From an uncultured Bacteroidales bacterium (GTDB lineage Bacteria; Bacteroidota; Bacteroidia; Bacteroidales; WCHB1-69): 64,000 nucleotides of DNA. Made by a program: the position numbers and the translations under genes. This document shows, piece after piece, positions 63,970-64,000 of this stretch (the stretch's first letter is position 1; the number at the start of each line of letters is the position of its first letter). The stretch is from positions 5,430 through 69,429 of the forward strand of contig CALECM010000060.1 in the NCBI GenBank assembly GCA_937949745.1, written 5' to 3'. A model generated the notes under the pieces. That model did not search any database. It had not been told where the DNA came from and saw nothing but the letters and a program-made list of their open reading frames with translations.

Positions 63970-64000
63970 AGATCGGAAGAGCACACGTCTGAACTCCAGT
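63970..64000 (+). other. Illumina TruSeq adapter at the window end (artefact)
   Basis: The last 31 bases, AGATCGGAAGAGCACACGTC and onward TGAACTCCAGT, are the standard TruSeq read-1 adapter. They are library sequence left in the assembly, not genome. The true genomic sequence stops at or slightly before 63969. Confidence 0.98.

Overview
The window is a piece of a Bacteroidota chromosome, most likely a Bacteroidales relative. Supporting signs are a TonB-dependent receptor with a carboxypeptidase-like N-terminal domain, PorP/SprF- and PorE-like envelope genes of the type IX secretion kind, a very large CUB/FISUMP surface protein, genes that start without purine-rich Shine-Dalgarno boxes, and many TAnnTTTG -7 promoter boxes. 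The genus cannot be fixed from the sequence alone. The last 31 bases are an Illumina TruSeq adapter, so the right edge is a contaminated assembly end and not genome.

Region 1 (1-14.9 kb) is the accessory part. A minus-strand open frame of 2937 codons runs off the left edge. It encodes a TcA-type subunit of a Tc (insecticidal toxin complex) toxin with an added N-terminal peptidoglycan-binding-like module. Facing away from it is a plus-strand cassette of five genes: two paralogous LamG-like lectin proteins, a collagen-like repeat protein resembling a phage tail fibre, a small tail-fibre-associated-type protein and another LamG-like protein, closed by a strong terminator. Beyond it lie an unknown small gene and two decayed open frames. 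This toxin-plus-fibre locus is the best candidate for an unusual system. TcB and TcC partners are not in view.

Region 2 (14.9-26 kb) holds an iron-dependent alcohol dehydrogenase with an AraC regulator, a QueG-like iron-sulfur protein divergent from a CGNR zinc-finger regulator and a GNAT acetyltransferase, an AT-rich lipoprotein gene, a secreted choloylglycine-hydrolase-family enzyme, tRNA-Lys(CTT), and a probable operon alkD-like/ppa/glmM-like/pepP-like that reads toward the tRNA.

Region 3 (26-36.5 kb) contains a patatin-like lipase, lepA, a repeat-rich gap, an unusual in-frame fusion of RarA (replication/recombination AAA+ ATPase) with a PorP/SprF outer-membrane protein, a PorE-like PD40/OmpA protein, and the minus-strand cluster eno-rimO-djlA-like.

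Region 4 (36.9-52.7 kb) has envelope and housekeeping genes: a GT4 glycosyltransferase, a FetAB-like ABC exporter, a double GT2 glycosyltransferase, an SLC12-like transporter, a membrane protein fused to a degenerate PlsC-like domain, an ATE/GNAT-like protein, Fe-superoxide dismutase, a radical SAM/DUF4130 putative DNA repair pair, a flavodiiron protein, rpsT, a hotdog thioesterase and an Old Yellow Enzyme-family reductase.

Region 5 (52.8-64 kb) holds the 2199-residue CUB/FISUMP surface protein, a hairpin-repeat-rich gap, a TonB-dependent receptor with a CxxC plug motif behind a His-rich small membrane protein (possible metal uptake), and an SRAP-family protein whose catalytic His appears replaced by Asn. 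Three gaps carry copies of one dispersed imperfect-hairpin repeat family.
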